A DNA stretch of 64,000 bases, taken from positions 230,042,803-230,106,802 of the forward strand of contig NC_081415.1 in the NCBI RefSeq assembly GCF_030272615.1, in the 5' to 3' direction. This stretch comes from Cryptomeria japonica (Eukaryota; Streptophyta; Pinopsida; Cupressales; Cupressaceae). The position numbers and the translations under genes are program-made. The notes under the pieces are model-generated. The model worked only from the letters and a program-made list of their open reading frames with translations. It had not been told where the DNA came from and searched no databases. Of the stretch, positions 34,411-45,749 are shown in pieces. Numbering within the stretch: position 1 is the first letter of the stretch; every line of letters begins with the position of its first letter.

Positions 34411-35133
34411 TTGCCATCTCATACCTCTAACGTTATTGAGATTGTGCCTAATTCTCTCACTTTTGAGGAATTCACCTGTATGGCTCCAAACTTGGTTAAT
34501 ATGTTAGAAACACAAGATTTGCCTAAGGATCTCCATATTACATTTGATCCTAGCGAGACCATTAGAGAACTCAATAGCCCTTTATACATAGTTGCGAAGG
34601 TTAAGGATATCCCTTGTCGTGGGGCCCTGATTGATCCCTCTTGCATGGTTAATGCCATAACTGAAGAGTATCTTTTTACTTTACGATTGCATAAGCCAAT
34701 GTATGATGCTTCTAATGTGGTGGTGAAGTTATTTTATGACTTCTCTTGTCCTACCATTTGTTCTATCACTCTTTCTGTTGAAGTTCATGGTAAATCCATG
34801 GATGTTGACTTTGTTATCATATCTTCTTCTGAGCAATTCTGTGTGAAATTGGGCTATCCTTGGCTATCTTCCATGAGGGCTATAGATTCTACAATACACA
34901 AGTGTCTTAAATTTTCTCACAATGGAGAAATCATAACCATGAACCATAGCTTATTTCGTCCATCTGAAAGAAGCCTTGGTATTCCTATTGATCTCTTTTG
35001 GCCTAAACAATTTCAATCTCTTCCATCAAGGAGTGATGCTCTTTTTCAATCTTATCAAAAATGGAAGAACGATGCGATCTTATCCTTAAGTCAACCTAGA
35101 TCGCCAACACTTGAAATTCCTATTATTCTTTAA
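34411..35133 (+). pseudogene. Element F: protease-like domain
   Basis: 240-codon frame with the Tat protease context: C-R-G-A-L-I-D-P-S-C-M-V-N-A-I. The catalytic triplet is D-P-S in place of D-G/S/T-G, so it is probably inactive. Further conserved parts are V-D-F-V-I-I-S-S-S and L-G-Y-P-W-L. Ends with a TAA at 35131. Confidence 0.75.
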
Positions 35134-35986
35134 GACGAGGTTCTTCCCCTCTCAGATAGAACTAATCTCCCTCCTAAGGAAAATTGTCCACCTACTCCTA
35201 TGAATGTGACTTTACCTTCTCTTAAGGAGAAAAACAATATTCCTCCTAAGGTTAGACCTATAGCTTCTCCTCATGATGGACCTGGTCTCCTTCCTAAACC
35301 TAATATTCCTCCCTCCTATGGCACAGTTCCACCTCCTTCCACTTATCAAGATAAGAGGTTTGCTTCTCCTATTGTTCAACCAAAAAGATCTCAACCTAAA
35401 CCTTCCACTATCAAGGAGAGAACCATTCCTACTTCTTCAAATGTTCCTCCTCCTTCTCAGCCTTCAACTAAGACTAGACGGAATAATTGTGCGAGAGAAC
35501 GTTGACGAAGACGTCATGTTTGAGCTCGTGAAGCTATCCCTCAAAATACTTAGTCTCCTTAGACTCTGATAGTTGACATTATTCCCTTTTCTCCTAAGTG
35601 ATATGTTCAACCAACCAACATCTCCAAATCATAAGTTGCATAAAACATGTGATGGTTTTACTCCTAATCATGTTCTTGCTCCTCTTTCTCTAAACTTTGA
35701 TGAACAAATGGGTGAAAATGTTATTCATAATGGCAATACAACTTCTAATGCTTCTAATAGTGAGTATGAGTATGTTGATGTGGACAAACATTTATCAAAT
35801 GAGTTTTCACAAACCCTAATCCTAGCTCCTAGAATCAAACAAAGTGGCTTACAACATGAACATAGTCCTTGTTTGGATCTTGTGATAGCTCCATCTGTTG
35901 TGCTCGATATCGCTCCTCTAGTGTGTTGCTCGCCTTCTCGAAATAGTGATCAACAAGTTCGGGAGGTGGATGTCATGCTAGATTAG
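35134..35986 (+). pseudogene. Element F: Pro/Ser-rich C-terminal region
   Basis: Continues from the protease as a low-complexity Pro/Ser/Lys segment (35200-35505), then an Asn/Asp-rich segment (35573-35986) in another frame. No enzymatic motif. It may be the tail of the gag-protease polyprotein. Confidence 0.5.
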
Positions 35987-35989
35987 CGA

Positions 35990-36731
35990 TACTAGCACTG
36001 TAGATCTCTCTCTCTCCTCTCTTTCTCTTTTGTGACTATTCTTCTATGTGTACCCCTGTTCTTATATTGTTCCCTTAATGTCTACTTGGAGACAATGCAA
36101 AGCATTGAGATCTTCTCTTGGTCTCTTTCATGTTGACTTAAAAGACATCCTCTCTTCCCTTTCTTCTAAGGTAGTGTCCTTCTTTGGGGAATGAATATTA
36201 TTATGCACATACACATATGATATACATGAGTTATCATACAACATACTAGCCCCAAGGAAAGCGACACTACCTTGTGTTTTGTGTTCATTATCCTTGGGTT
36301 TATACTTCGATTGGGGGCTAAATCCTTGTGATAACGTGCTCCCTCTTTTCTCTCTCTTAGGTGTATCCTACCTTAAAGCAATCACTCCTGATAAGGCACG
36401 TGTGATCGCTTTAATGTGGGGGCATACACCCCGCTCATATTTTTCTTCTTGTGGTACTTAGAATTACTTAGTGAGCCTTTTTTTCTTTGTGATCTTTAGT
36501 ATCCTTGATTTCATGACTCATAGTGAAGGGAACTTTGCCACTTGCAGTCGTGGTTCTCCCCTTCTCGATCTTCCCTTTTACTTTGTCAATCGAAGTCATA
36601 AGATCCTAAGTCCACTAGGGGCTTGACACATCTTGCCTCCTTGACATGGTAAAAGTCTTTTAATCTTGTTTCCTTGTACTTTACCCATAGTATTCGCGTG
36701 CGCTTATACTCCTGCTAAAGTGGGGGCTAAA
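35990..36731 (+). other. Element F 3' untranslated region and polypurine tract
   Basis: Pyrimidine-rich, no gene. It ends in AAAGTGGGGGCTAAA (36717-36731) immediately before the 3' LTR, the expected place and composition for plus-strand priming. Confidence 0.75.
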
Positions 36732-37928
36732 TGTAGTGTAATAAAATTGCGACCCTAGCAATTTTCGACCACATTAGGGTCCTCGCACATGTTAACTTGA
36801 ATCCTCTAGCCTGATCGGAGACCGAAGATTGCTCAACTTGCGAAAACGGCTTCTTCCTTGGCCTCCACATAACTTTGTTCGCACTCTGCCCTAGAAAAAG
36901 GGGTAGGACAGGGGCGTGGCACCCTTGTCCTCCTAGGACAGGGATGTGGCACCTCTTTCCCTGCCCTATTTTAGGGCAGGACCTTCCTAGAGCATGCATT
37001 GTGGGTTGTGCAATGAGCGGGAAAACTCTCCCGATGTCGACCTGTGACGAAATTCAAATCTACCAACATATATTTAAGGGGAATTTGTACTCTCATTTGC
37101 ATAAGGTTGGATGAGTGGGAAATTCACAAGCGATAAATTATTCAAGAGAATTCAAGCATTTTTTTCTAGCATTGAGCATTCTCAAGTCTCCCTTCAAGGC
37201 TAGTGTTGCATTTAAGTCAAGGATTCAACCATTGAAGAGGAGATTGATTTCAACATTCAATTACACAAAAGCATTTCTATCAACATTGCTACTACAACTT
37301 CCCTTGAGGTGATTTGCAATTCAGTATTTCATTTACATCTACTTGCAAGCACTTTCTTTCATTACTTGGTAATTCCAAAACTGGGGTTTGACCTAAAGGC
37401 AAACCCCCAATCCCAACCCATTTTCCTCTTTTTGTGTGTGTAGGTTGTAGGTGCGCAACTATACTTTCAGATTTAGGCTTCATTTGTAAAGGCGAAAAAA
37501 CCCTTTTCGTTTCGCGGATTTTTCAGAGGACTGTGTACATTCCTGTCACTGTCCAGGCAACTTTTCCTCAAATTCACAGGGCAACTTCGTCTTGACATTT
37601 TACTGTCAAATCCAGGTGCACAACTTCATCCCATATTCCGATCTCAAGTTATAATCGATTCTTTGTCACTTTTGCACTACATAATTCAATCATTTCCTTT
37701 CCATTTCAAACAAGGAAGACGAGATCAACTTAACATTCCCCAATTCATTCAAAATTCAATCTATCACTTTGTGTGGAGAGATTGAATCTAGTGAATTATC
37801 ATCTCCTTCTTCCTAATGTAATGGTGAAAATTGTTTGAAGGATAATCAATAGTGAAACTCTCATCTCTCTTTGAGGGAAAGGGTAGTTTTCCTCTTGATC
37901 TATCATTCACCATTTTCCCACCATTACA
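36732..37928 (+). mobile_element. Element F 3' LTR, 1,197 bp
   Basis: TGTAGTGTAATAAAATTG to CCACCATTACA, parallel to the 5' LTR along its whole length with scattered substitutions and a few indels. Confidence 0.92.
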
Positions 37929-38790
37929 GGTGCATTATACAATCCAAAAGGCATAACCGACCATTCATACAAACCATCACTAATCTTAAAGGCTATCTTC
38001 TATTCATCACCCAGTCTGATTATTATTTGGCGGTAGTCACTTTTCAAGTCTATCTTAGAAAAATACATAGAACCACTAAAACAATCCACCTAGTCTTAAA
38101 TTACAGGAATGGGAAACCTATATCTTATGGTAATTTTATTCATACGCCACTCCCCTCCTTTCTTTGGCACAAGTACCATAGGAACAACACAAGGACTTAG
38201 GCTCTCCCTTATCAAACCCTTCTTCAAAAGGTCCTCCACTTGCATTCTTATCTCTTCATTTTCCACATATGTCAACCTATAGGCTACCTTATTAGGAAGG
38301 CTAGCTCTTGGAATCAAATCCATATGATGGCTAATGATTCTCATAGGTGGAAAATCACTGGGCAAATCAGATGCAACAATATCTATATGTTCATTCAAAA
38401 TACCTTGCACTTCAGAGGCAAATCATCAAGTTTCATGGTGGTAAACACATGCCTCGGTTTAAGAACCAAAAAAAATCCTACTTCTTCATTCTTCATTTCA
38501 TGGATGATTTCCTTACCACTTACCAACATTATTTTACTATTTCTACTACTACTAGTGTCCACTTCTTGTTCCTTCATAGGCATCAAAGTATGTTTCACTC
38601 CATCTTTCTCAATTGTATAGGTGTTCTCCCTTCCATTATGCTTTGCTTTTCTGTCAAATTACTATAGTCTTCCAAGCAATACATGGCAAAAATCCATGGG
38701 CATTATATCACATAACACATTATCTTTATAATTGTTGATCACTAAAATTGCTTTCAGGATTACAGCCTTATGGGAAACTCATTGATGGGG
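37929..38790 (-). pseudogene. Element E: protease end and RT N-terminal half
   Basis: From high to low coordinate: L-C-D-I-M-P-M-D-F-C-H-V-L-L-G-R (end of protease, near 38710), a linker with M-K-L-D-D-L-P-L, then S-D-L-P-S-D-F-P-P-M-R and K-K-G-L-I-R-E-S-L-S-P-C-V-V-P of the reverse transcriptase. W-R-M runs directly into N-K-I-T-I-R-Y-R-F-P-I-P, so the short block normally between them (C-V-D-x-R-A) is lost. The palm G-L-Y-N-A-P is cut at 37929 by element F. Confidence 0.78.
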
Positions 38791-40152
38791 GACTTGCACA
38801 TTTCCACTAAGTGACATCCAGGATTTTAGAAGTCGGCTCTTTGTTTGTTGAGGGGGAGAAAAGGGAAAGAAAGAAACATAAAAGTAAAACCTCTTTTAAA
38901 GCGATGCACTAAATTGATTTTAGTATATTAAGGAGCACAGAGAACTTCGCATACATGTCATTCTGAGGCCCATTCAACAATCTACATGTCGCGAACAATG
39001 ATCAATATATAACTGAAAATCCTTTTAACATAAAGCAATACACAACACACATCCACCAGATAACAAGTGTGAAAACAAAGTTTAATCAGGAGAGTATTAG
39101 GCATATATTTCTAAAGTTATGTACGAATTTCAAAGATGCATAAAAAACTATCAATGCACACTGAATAGCAAAAATAATAAAGGTCGCAGGCACAATTTGA
39201 TTATATTTTCTTCATAAATACAAAACACAGATTAAAGGCTAAATTCCTATAGAATATCAGTCTATATCTTCTTCAAAAAAAGTTTTGAACCCCTTCTAAG
39301 ACCAAAATCGCTATTCTTATAGACCCGGACCTAATAACCCCCAGCTTGAAGAAAACAGAAAAACATCCTTCAAAGGCATTGCTGGCACCCCCTCCACAAT
39401 CATGGCAACATTCAAAGCCTGTAAATGAATCCGCTCTCGGCTTCTGGCGAAACTACATTCTGTTGTTCTGTTATTCGAATCAAAAGGATCTACCGACAAT
39501 TCTTCTACAACTGAAAATGTGAAACCCTTTTGGGCCACTGCTATGGAAAGACACGTGGCAACAGGAGGAAAAGAGGGATGGGCTCTGCAAAATGCGACCT
39601 CAAGTGCTTCAAGGGAGCTACCACATATCACAACATCCTACTGGAAAACTGTGGGTCAGTCTCTTCAAGTTTGCAATACAAAACACCGCGAATCAAAATG
39701 CCACACGTTAGGAGCACACAACCTAACCAACGTGGCAAAGAACGAACGCTAGGAATGTAGCGTTGTGCCAACATGTGGCAGGCGCAAGACAAACTTTTTG
39801 AAAATGGGGGTGGATAAAGTCCATAGATTTTTGGTGACTTATGGGGATATCCTTCCCGTGGGATGTCAGAACCCAAAATTGCTAGCTACACACTAGACTT
39901 AAGCATATGTAGGATAGAGCCGCTCGAGGACCTGCTGCAAATAGATCCAATTATCCTCTGAGAGTCACTCTTGAGATTCGAGGATTTGAAAACTTTGATC
40001 AAGGAAGATAATTTCATGAAAGGGAAGGTTACTGAGATCATTATTAACCAGCCTAAGAAGAGTCTAGAGTTGACCCAAAGGATGCAAAAATTCTTCCACT
40101 TCGGTAGCTATGGGGGAACACTTAGGTGTTGAAGAAATGTTTGCTCATGTTG
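38791..40152. other. Unassigned region between element E and gene G
   Basis: No gene I can support. Several 60-105 codon frames exist on both strands (for example 39317-39631 minus) but show no motif and overlap each other. The part at 39890-40152 may be an untranslated tail of gene G. Confidence 0.3.
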
Positions 40153-41736
40153 CTATTGTTCAATCAGGTTCAAAATCTGCTCCACTTTTAAAACTAAATC
40201 ATTCAAGAGAAAAGGAGAAGGTAAGTCGAGACTCACAAAATGATCAAAATGTTCCTTGATGTGTGAGATTGAGGATTTGAGCATGCCTAAAGTGGATGAG
40301 GCTTGTGTTGCTGCTTTATGGTAGTATATGAAATCATTGGCTTTTCTAGCCAACTGCTTCTAACCATTAATTTTCACGGCCATCAAATCTTCCTCGGAAG
40401 CAGTATACAACCACTTGATTTATCTCTAAGCCTCAGGGACTTTGGGTGCGATGAATTGCATAACGTCATCAATGACACTAATCGCCTCGACACATAAAGA
40501 TTGAGCATTAGCCAGGAATTTTAGGGCCAATTGCAAGAAGGGGCAACATTGCTTAACTTTCTCCCAATATGAGACATATAGCTCTTAGACGAAGGAGGTA
40601 TAATCCGTAGGGATGATAGAAGGAATGCTAGTAGGTCTCGATAAGATAGCGATTTCCTCTTCCTTTTTCTTGAATCTTTGCATACAATTCTCTCACCTTC
40701 TGCCTTGCCACAAATGCCTCATGCTCTAATGCTATGACCCTGGTGCCCTTGTCTCGCAACTTTTCTTGTGTTCGGGCTAGGTCAATGTGCTCATTTTCCA
40801 GAATCTGCTTTAAATCCCAAAATTCATTTTCTAATTGGACTTGCCTTAACTAGCATTCCTGCGATGTATTTTCTCTATCCTCTTTTTCCTTAGAGAGAAG
40901 AGAATGTGTGTCCTCCAAGTCTTGGGAGAGCCTTTCTTTATCCTGGATTGCATCTTGGAGCTCGGTTTGGATTTGGCCTATGCTCAGAGAGATTTCCTAG
41001 AGCTGGAAGAATTCCTACTCTTTATTTTGGAGTCTTTTTCTCAAATTCTCCTTCCCGAATTGCTCAGCTTGCAACTGGGAGGTGATAACATTTAGGGCAC
41101 TTTGTAGATTCTCTTTTTCAGCCCTTTATTTCTAAACATCGACTTAAAGGCGAGTAATCTCAACACTCCTGGCCTTTTCTTCCTTATTCATACGATCAAG
41201 TGTAGCTTTAACCTGACTTAATTCCTCCATAAGCTTCTCTAGGCGTCTACTTTTCTTGAGGAAATTTGTCGATACAACCTTTTGGGTTTCCTCCATCATC
41301 TCAACCTTATCTTGTGGGCGAGATCGTTTCAAGTCTATGCCGACAACATGTATTGAATAGTTTGTCGACTGCATTTCTCCCTAAGGTTTTATGACATTAG
41401 GAAACATAGTCACGAACATTGAGTTCTGGATTTCTTCATTGAAATGTGTCTGGATAGTGGGTTGGACGGGCTTTTGAAAATCTTTCTCTCTTCTCCTTGC
41501 CACCCTTTGAGCTCAAGCTATCTTGGAAGAGTTCACTTGTTGTATGAAATCTGATGAAGAAGGGATCGTCTGCCCCTTGAAGGGGGCGTCGAGCAGAGTC
41601 GCAAAAGGAATTGGGACTATGAGATCTCTTAGCTGCATGCAGATTGGATGGAGAAGAGTAGCAGGAGAGAAATAAGGAATGCCTAGCATTGCACCAGCAA
41701 GAGGGAAGGAAAAGAGAGTTGTACTTGATGACGTAG

Positions 41737-44700
41737 TGTTGTGACGTATTGACACATCACCCCATTGCAAATGGGGACCCCTATTTTTTTTGCTTTCTAG
41801 GGTTAGTTTTCTTGGTCTTATAGGTTCTTGGCTATTAGCCTTTGCATTTGAGAGTTGTCAGAGAGATCATTAGGATAGTAGGGTCTTCTTGAATTGAGGT
41901 GGGTGAGTAGGTGGTCCAGGTCAGGGTCTCTTTGAAAGCCTTCTCTAGGTCAGGCCTTGCTCTAGTCTTGGGGTTATGTCTTGATTGAGTTTGGGTGAGT
42001 CTTTGCATTATGTCTAGGGCCTTGTTTGATACCAATTTTACCCTTCGAGGAGCAAAGGACATGAAGATTGAGCATGAAAACTTGAGATTTGAATGAGGAA
42101 TTTGGGTGATAGTGTCAAATTCGCTCCTGACCCTTCCAAAGGGACAGGAGTGAAATCTTCCTTAGCTCCCTTTGATTCCTATTTTGGACAAAACCTTCAT
42201 CCTACGACATGGATTGGGGGGAAATAAGCTTGAGTTCACCCTTGGAGATGCCTTGGACAAACGTGGACATGGAAATTTGGAGAAAAGGTCAAGAATTGAG
42301 CCTAAAACATGAATTTCACTCCTGACCCTTCCAGAGGGTCCAAAGCGAAATCCTTCAAGGGACCTCTTATCTTACTCAAACAGTTGAATGAATCCTATTT
42401 CAAGTAGATTTGAGAGAAAATAGACTTGATTCGGATGGAGGGAGGGCCAAAAAGCCAAGTCTAAGAGCAAAGTTGAGGGGAAAATGAGGAAATTGAGCCT
42501 AAAACTTGAATTTCGCTCCTGGCCCTTCCAAAGGGTCCAAAGCAAATTTCTCTAAAACCTCTCCTACTTCTAGCATAAGTTAAAATCCTTGCTCCTACGC
42601 CTTGACTGAATGGGGAATGACCTATTTATGCCTTGTGAGCATATTAAAGGAAGATTGGATGATGAAAATGTTAGGAATTTGACCAAAAAGGCAAATTTTG
42701 CTCCTGACCCTTCCAAAGGGTCCAGAGCGAAATTCCTAGATAGGTCCTGTCCTTCCAAAGGTACCTAAGCAAAATTGTTAAAATGCACTTTTCATTCAAC
42801 ATTTTGACTAAGTACTTCCTTAAGGTGGTTTGTTGGTGTGTCCTAAGGTGAGAACAATGTGATTGAGGATGAAGTTTAAGTGTTTGGATGGTATTTAAGA
42901 CTAATTCCTCAAATTCGCTCCTGACCCTTCCAAAGGGTCCAAAGCAAATTTCCTTATATCTCCCTTCTTGGTCCTAATTTGCCTCATAAACCTTATCCCT
43001 ATGGCGTGGTTGAGAGAGTATTGATGTGTGAAACAAAGTGAAGTGATGAAAAGTGAAGGATTTGAGCATAATTGCAAATTTCGCTCCTGACCCTTCCAAA
43101 GGGTCTAGAGCGAAATTCTTTCTAAGCTCCTGACCCTTCCAAAGAGTCCAGAGCGAAATCCTCCAAATAACTTATTTCTTCACTAGGGACATCAAATGGT
43201 GGACATACATGGAAAGGAAGGGATTCAAAAAGACAAGTCTAAAGCAAGATGAGTGAAAAAGAAGGAAGAATTGAGCCTAAAGGAGCAAATTCACTCCTGA
43301 CCCTTCCAAAGGGTCCAGAGCGAATTTCTCAAAAGCATGTATTTTCCTCACAATTTTAAAGAAAATTGCCCTCAAGGTATTTTCCTAAGATGGTTTGAAG
43401 CTAAACAAGCAAGCTAGGAGAAATCTTTATCAAGGACAAGCTCTATTTCCCAAATTTCGCTCCTAATCCTTCCAAAGGGTCCAGAGCGAAATTCTTTCTT
43501 AGCTCCTGACCCTTCCAAAGGGTCCAAAGCGAAATCCTTAGGATAGCCTGATTTCTTGTCAAAAACAGACACCAAATTGAGAGCAAGTTGGCTCGAATAT
43601 GATAGGATAAAGGGGAATGGGCAAGTCCAAGGAAAATTGGATGTGAATTGAGCCTAGAAATGCAAAATTCACTCCTGACCCTTCCAAAGGGTCCAAAGCG
43701 AAATTTCCTAAAACCTCTAATTTGCTCCTTGTTGAGACCAAGATCTTGGTTTCTAAGGCATGGTTGGGAAAGAATTGATGTGTACTTGCCTTGAAAGTGA
43801 TTTGAGGCAATGTGATGATAGAATTGAGGCTAAATTACAAATTTTGCTCCTGACCCTTTCAAAGGGTCCAGAGTGAAATTCTTAGGAGGTCTAATGTTTT
43901 GGCTAGGCTCTTGAGAGAAACCTATTCCTAGGTAATTTTGGAGGCGAATGATTTGATCTTGGTAAGGTAAGGTTGAAAATGAGGTCTAATTGAGCAACTT
44001 TGTCAATTTTCGCTTCTAACCCTTTCAAAGGGTCCAGAGCGAATCTCATTATAGAGCCTGTCCTTCCAAGGGGTCCAAAACGAATTTCATTCTAATGCCT
44101 TCTTGTTGATGATTTAAGGTAAGAAATGTTGTGTTAGAATGAATATGTCATGTATTCTTAATCATCTTTTGTTTGTTTTGCAGATCAATAAAATCAAGTT
44201 CGAGGGGGGTCAGGCAAGGACAAGGACTACTTCTTCAAACCTCATCAACATCAAGGACACCTTAAGTGCAGAGAAGAAGACTAAAGTGTTAAAGACTTCA
44301 AGTGTTCAAGGAGTTGCATGTAATAGACCAAGCTATCCTCAAGGACCTCATTTTTCCACATGGAGAAACCACAAGATGTCAAGAAAAAAGATCTTGTAAA
44401 CATTTCAAGGCAAGATGAGCTACTAAAAAGGAGTGACTTGACCGTTGGGAGGCTTCATCAAACACAAATGAGTCAAGGAGAGGTACATCATTCATCAGGT
44501 ACATGATAGAGGAGGATCAACCAAAGTCAATGCAAGATAAATTGAAGAAGCATGTAGTTTCATAAGAGAATCAAAGTTAGCTTCTCAGCATCACCAAATT
44601 GAGTATCAATAGAGATACGAGCAAGTACTAGACAAGGTGGCATCCCAGTCACTGTTCCTCCAGTCAGATAGCTCCATCTTAGCATGTCCAGATTCAATGT

Positions 44701-45749
44701 ACCCGACTCAGCAATGATGGCACAAACTTTGAGGCACCTACCCCTGACATCTATTGGTCCACACTCATGAAATGTAATTTTCTCATTGGCTAAAGGAGTT
44801 TGTTGTAACAAACCCTAATTAGGGTTTTCATCTTGTAATCCTAGCCATTGATTGTAAATCAATCTAAGGCATTGAAATGTAAGGAGCTCTCTATATCAAG
44901 CTCTGGCTCTTCATTTGTAAGGGTTAATAGTTTGACAATAGTGAATAGCTAAGAGTTAGTAGCTAGAATAGTGAATAGAATAGCAATTAGAGTAGATTAA
45001 GAGGAGGAGGCAAGAAATTGTTGCCTAAATTGCAAATGAAATCCATTTTCATTGAAGTTATGGTGAAGTGTGTCTTTTCTTTGCAATATGCATGGTCTCT
45101 TGTTGAATCTTCATTTTAGATGGTAAAATGATTAGAATGAATGAAGTTACTGAATGCACTCGCGTGGAATCTTCCTAGTCCAAACCACTAGCCTCTTGTT
45201 GATTGTAAGGGCTCCCTGCATGGTCAACTGGAATTGAATGAGCTTAATCTCAAATTGTTATGTGTCTATTGTTCATGCATTAAATTGAATGGTGATAAGT
45301 GCCTGCTAGTGTAACTATTTGAATATATTTGAAGCATACCTTAGAAGATCGCACTGAGTTGGTGTCAGATTGTTCAACCTGATGGTGAGACCCAGCCCAG
45401 GAGGACTCCACCTAGTCATTCATCTATATCCTTGCATTCTAGGTCCTAGAGTAGATTCTTTAAACCCTATGCTTTTTCCATTTCTTTATCTTCCAGCTAG
45501 TAGATAGGATTCAATTTCCAGCAGATTAAATGCTCAGGCAGTGGAATGTAAGTCCCCTTGATGAAACAACAAACACAACGAACACTGGTGCTTGTCCACA
45601 CCTAGAGACCCTACATATAAGAACCTTGGAGTCTTCTCGAATGATCCTTAGGTGAAATCTTCAACATTCGGGGAAACTTTGTTTAAGAGAGGATAAGATA
45701 CCTTGGTATTTTATTCTGTGTTTGCATGTGCATAAAAAACACATCAACA
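41737..45749 (+). mobile_element. Solo LTR H, 4,013 bp, target duplication CGTAG
   Basis: Plus-strand ends TGTTGTGACG and CACATCAACA, flanked by identical CGTAG at 41732-41736 and 45750-45754. Removing it and one target copy (4,018 bp) rejoins gene G in frame, which confirms the borders. At 4 kb it is unusually long for an LTR, but Ogre LTRs reach this size. Orientation is tentative: CTCTATATCAAG near 44889 followed by transcribed-type sequence suggests plus. A strong splice-acceptor-like TTTGTTTTGCAG lies near 44168. Confidence 0.85.
42118..44093. repeat. Array of about 15 hairpins in LTR H
   Basis: The core GACCCTTCCAAAGGGTC is a perfect 7-bp stem with a 3-nt loop. Outer arms ATTTCGCTC and GAGCGAAAT add nine more pairs across a 2x2 internal loop. 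Approximate starts are 42118, 42311, 42508, 42692, 42744, 42909, 43076, 43124, 43285, 43452, 43501, 43662, 43836, 44003 and 44056. The spacing is mostly 160-195 bp, with four doublets about 50 bp apart. The sequence between hairpins is also related from unit to unit (TTGAGCCTAAA-type starts). Confidence 0.92.

Larger units (their letters stand above)
30283..37928 (+). mobile_element. Element F: complete two-LTR non-autonomous element, gag-protease only
   Basis: 7,646-bp unit with LTRs at 30283-31458 and 36732-37928, a primer-binding site, a gag-protease coding region and a polypurine tract. It is inserted in the reverse transcriptase of element E, between N-A-P and S-T-F. Flanks GGTGT (30278) and GGTGC (37929) are a 5-bp target duplication with one mutation. 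No reverse transcriptase, RNase H or integrase is present in the 5.3-kb interior. The layout matches the class described in plants as terminal-repeat retrotransposons with a GAG domain. Confidence 0.9.

Noticed and set aside
39317-39876. Two minus-strand frames (105 and 82 codons)
   Set aside because: No motif, overlapping frames on the other strand, and no continuity with gene G or element E.
42118-44093. CRISPR-like array of regularly spaced palindromic repeats
   Set aside because: Spacers are related to each other and long, spacing is irregular, there are no cas genes, and the array lies inside a plant LTR.
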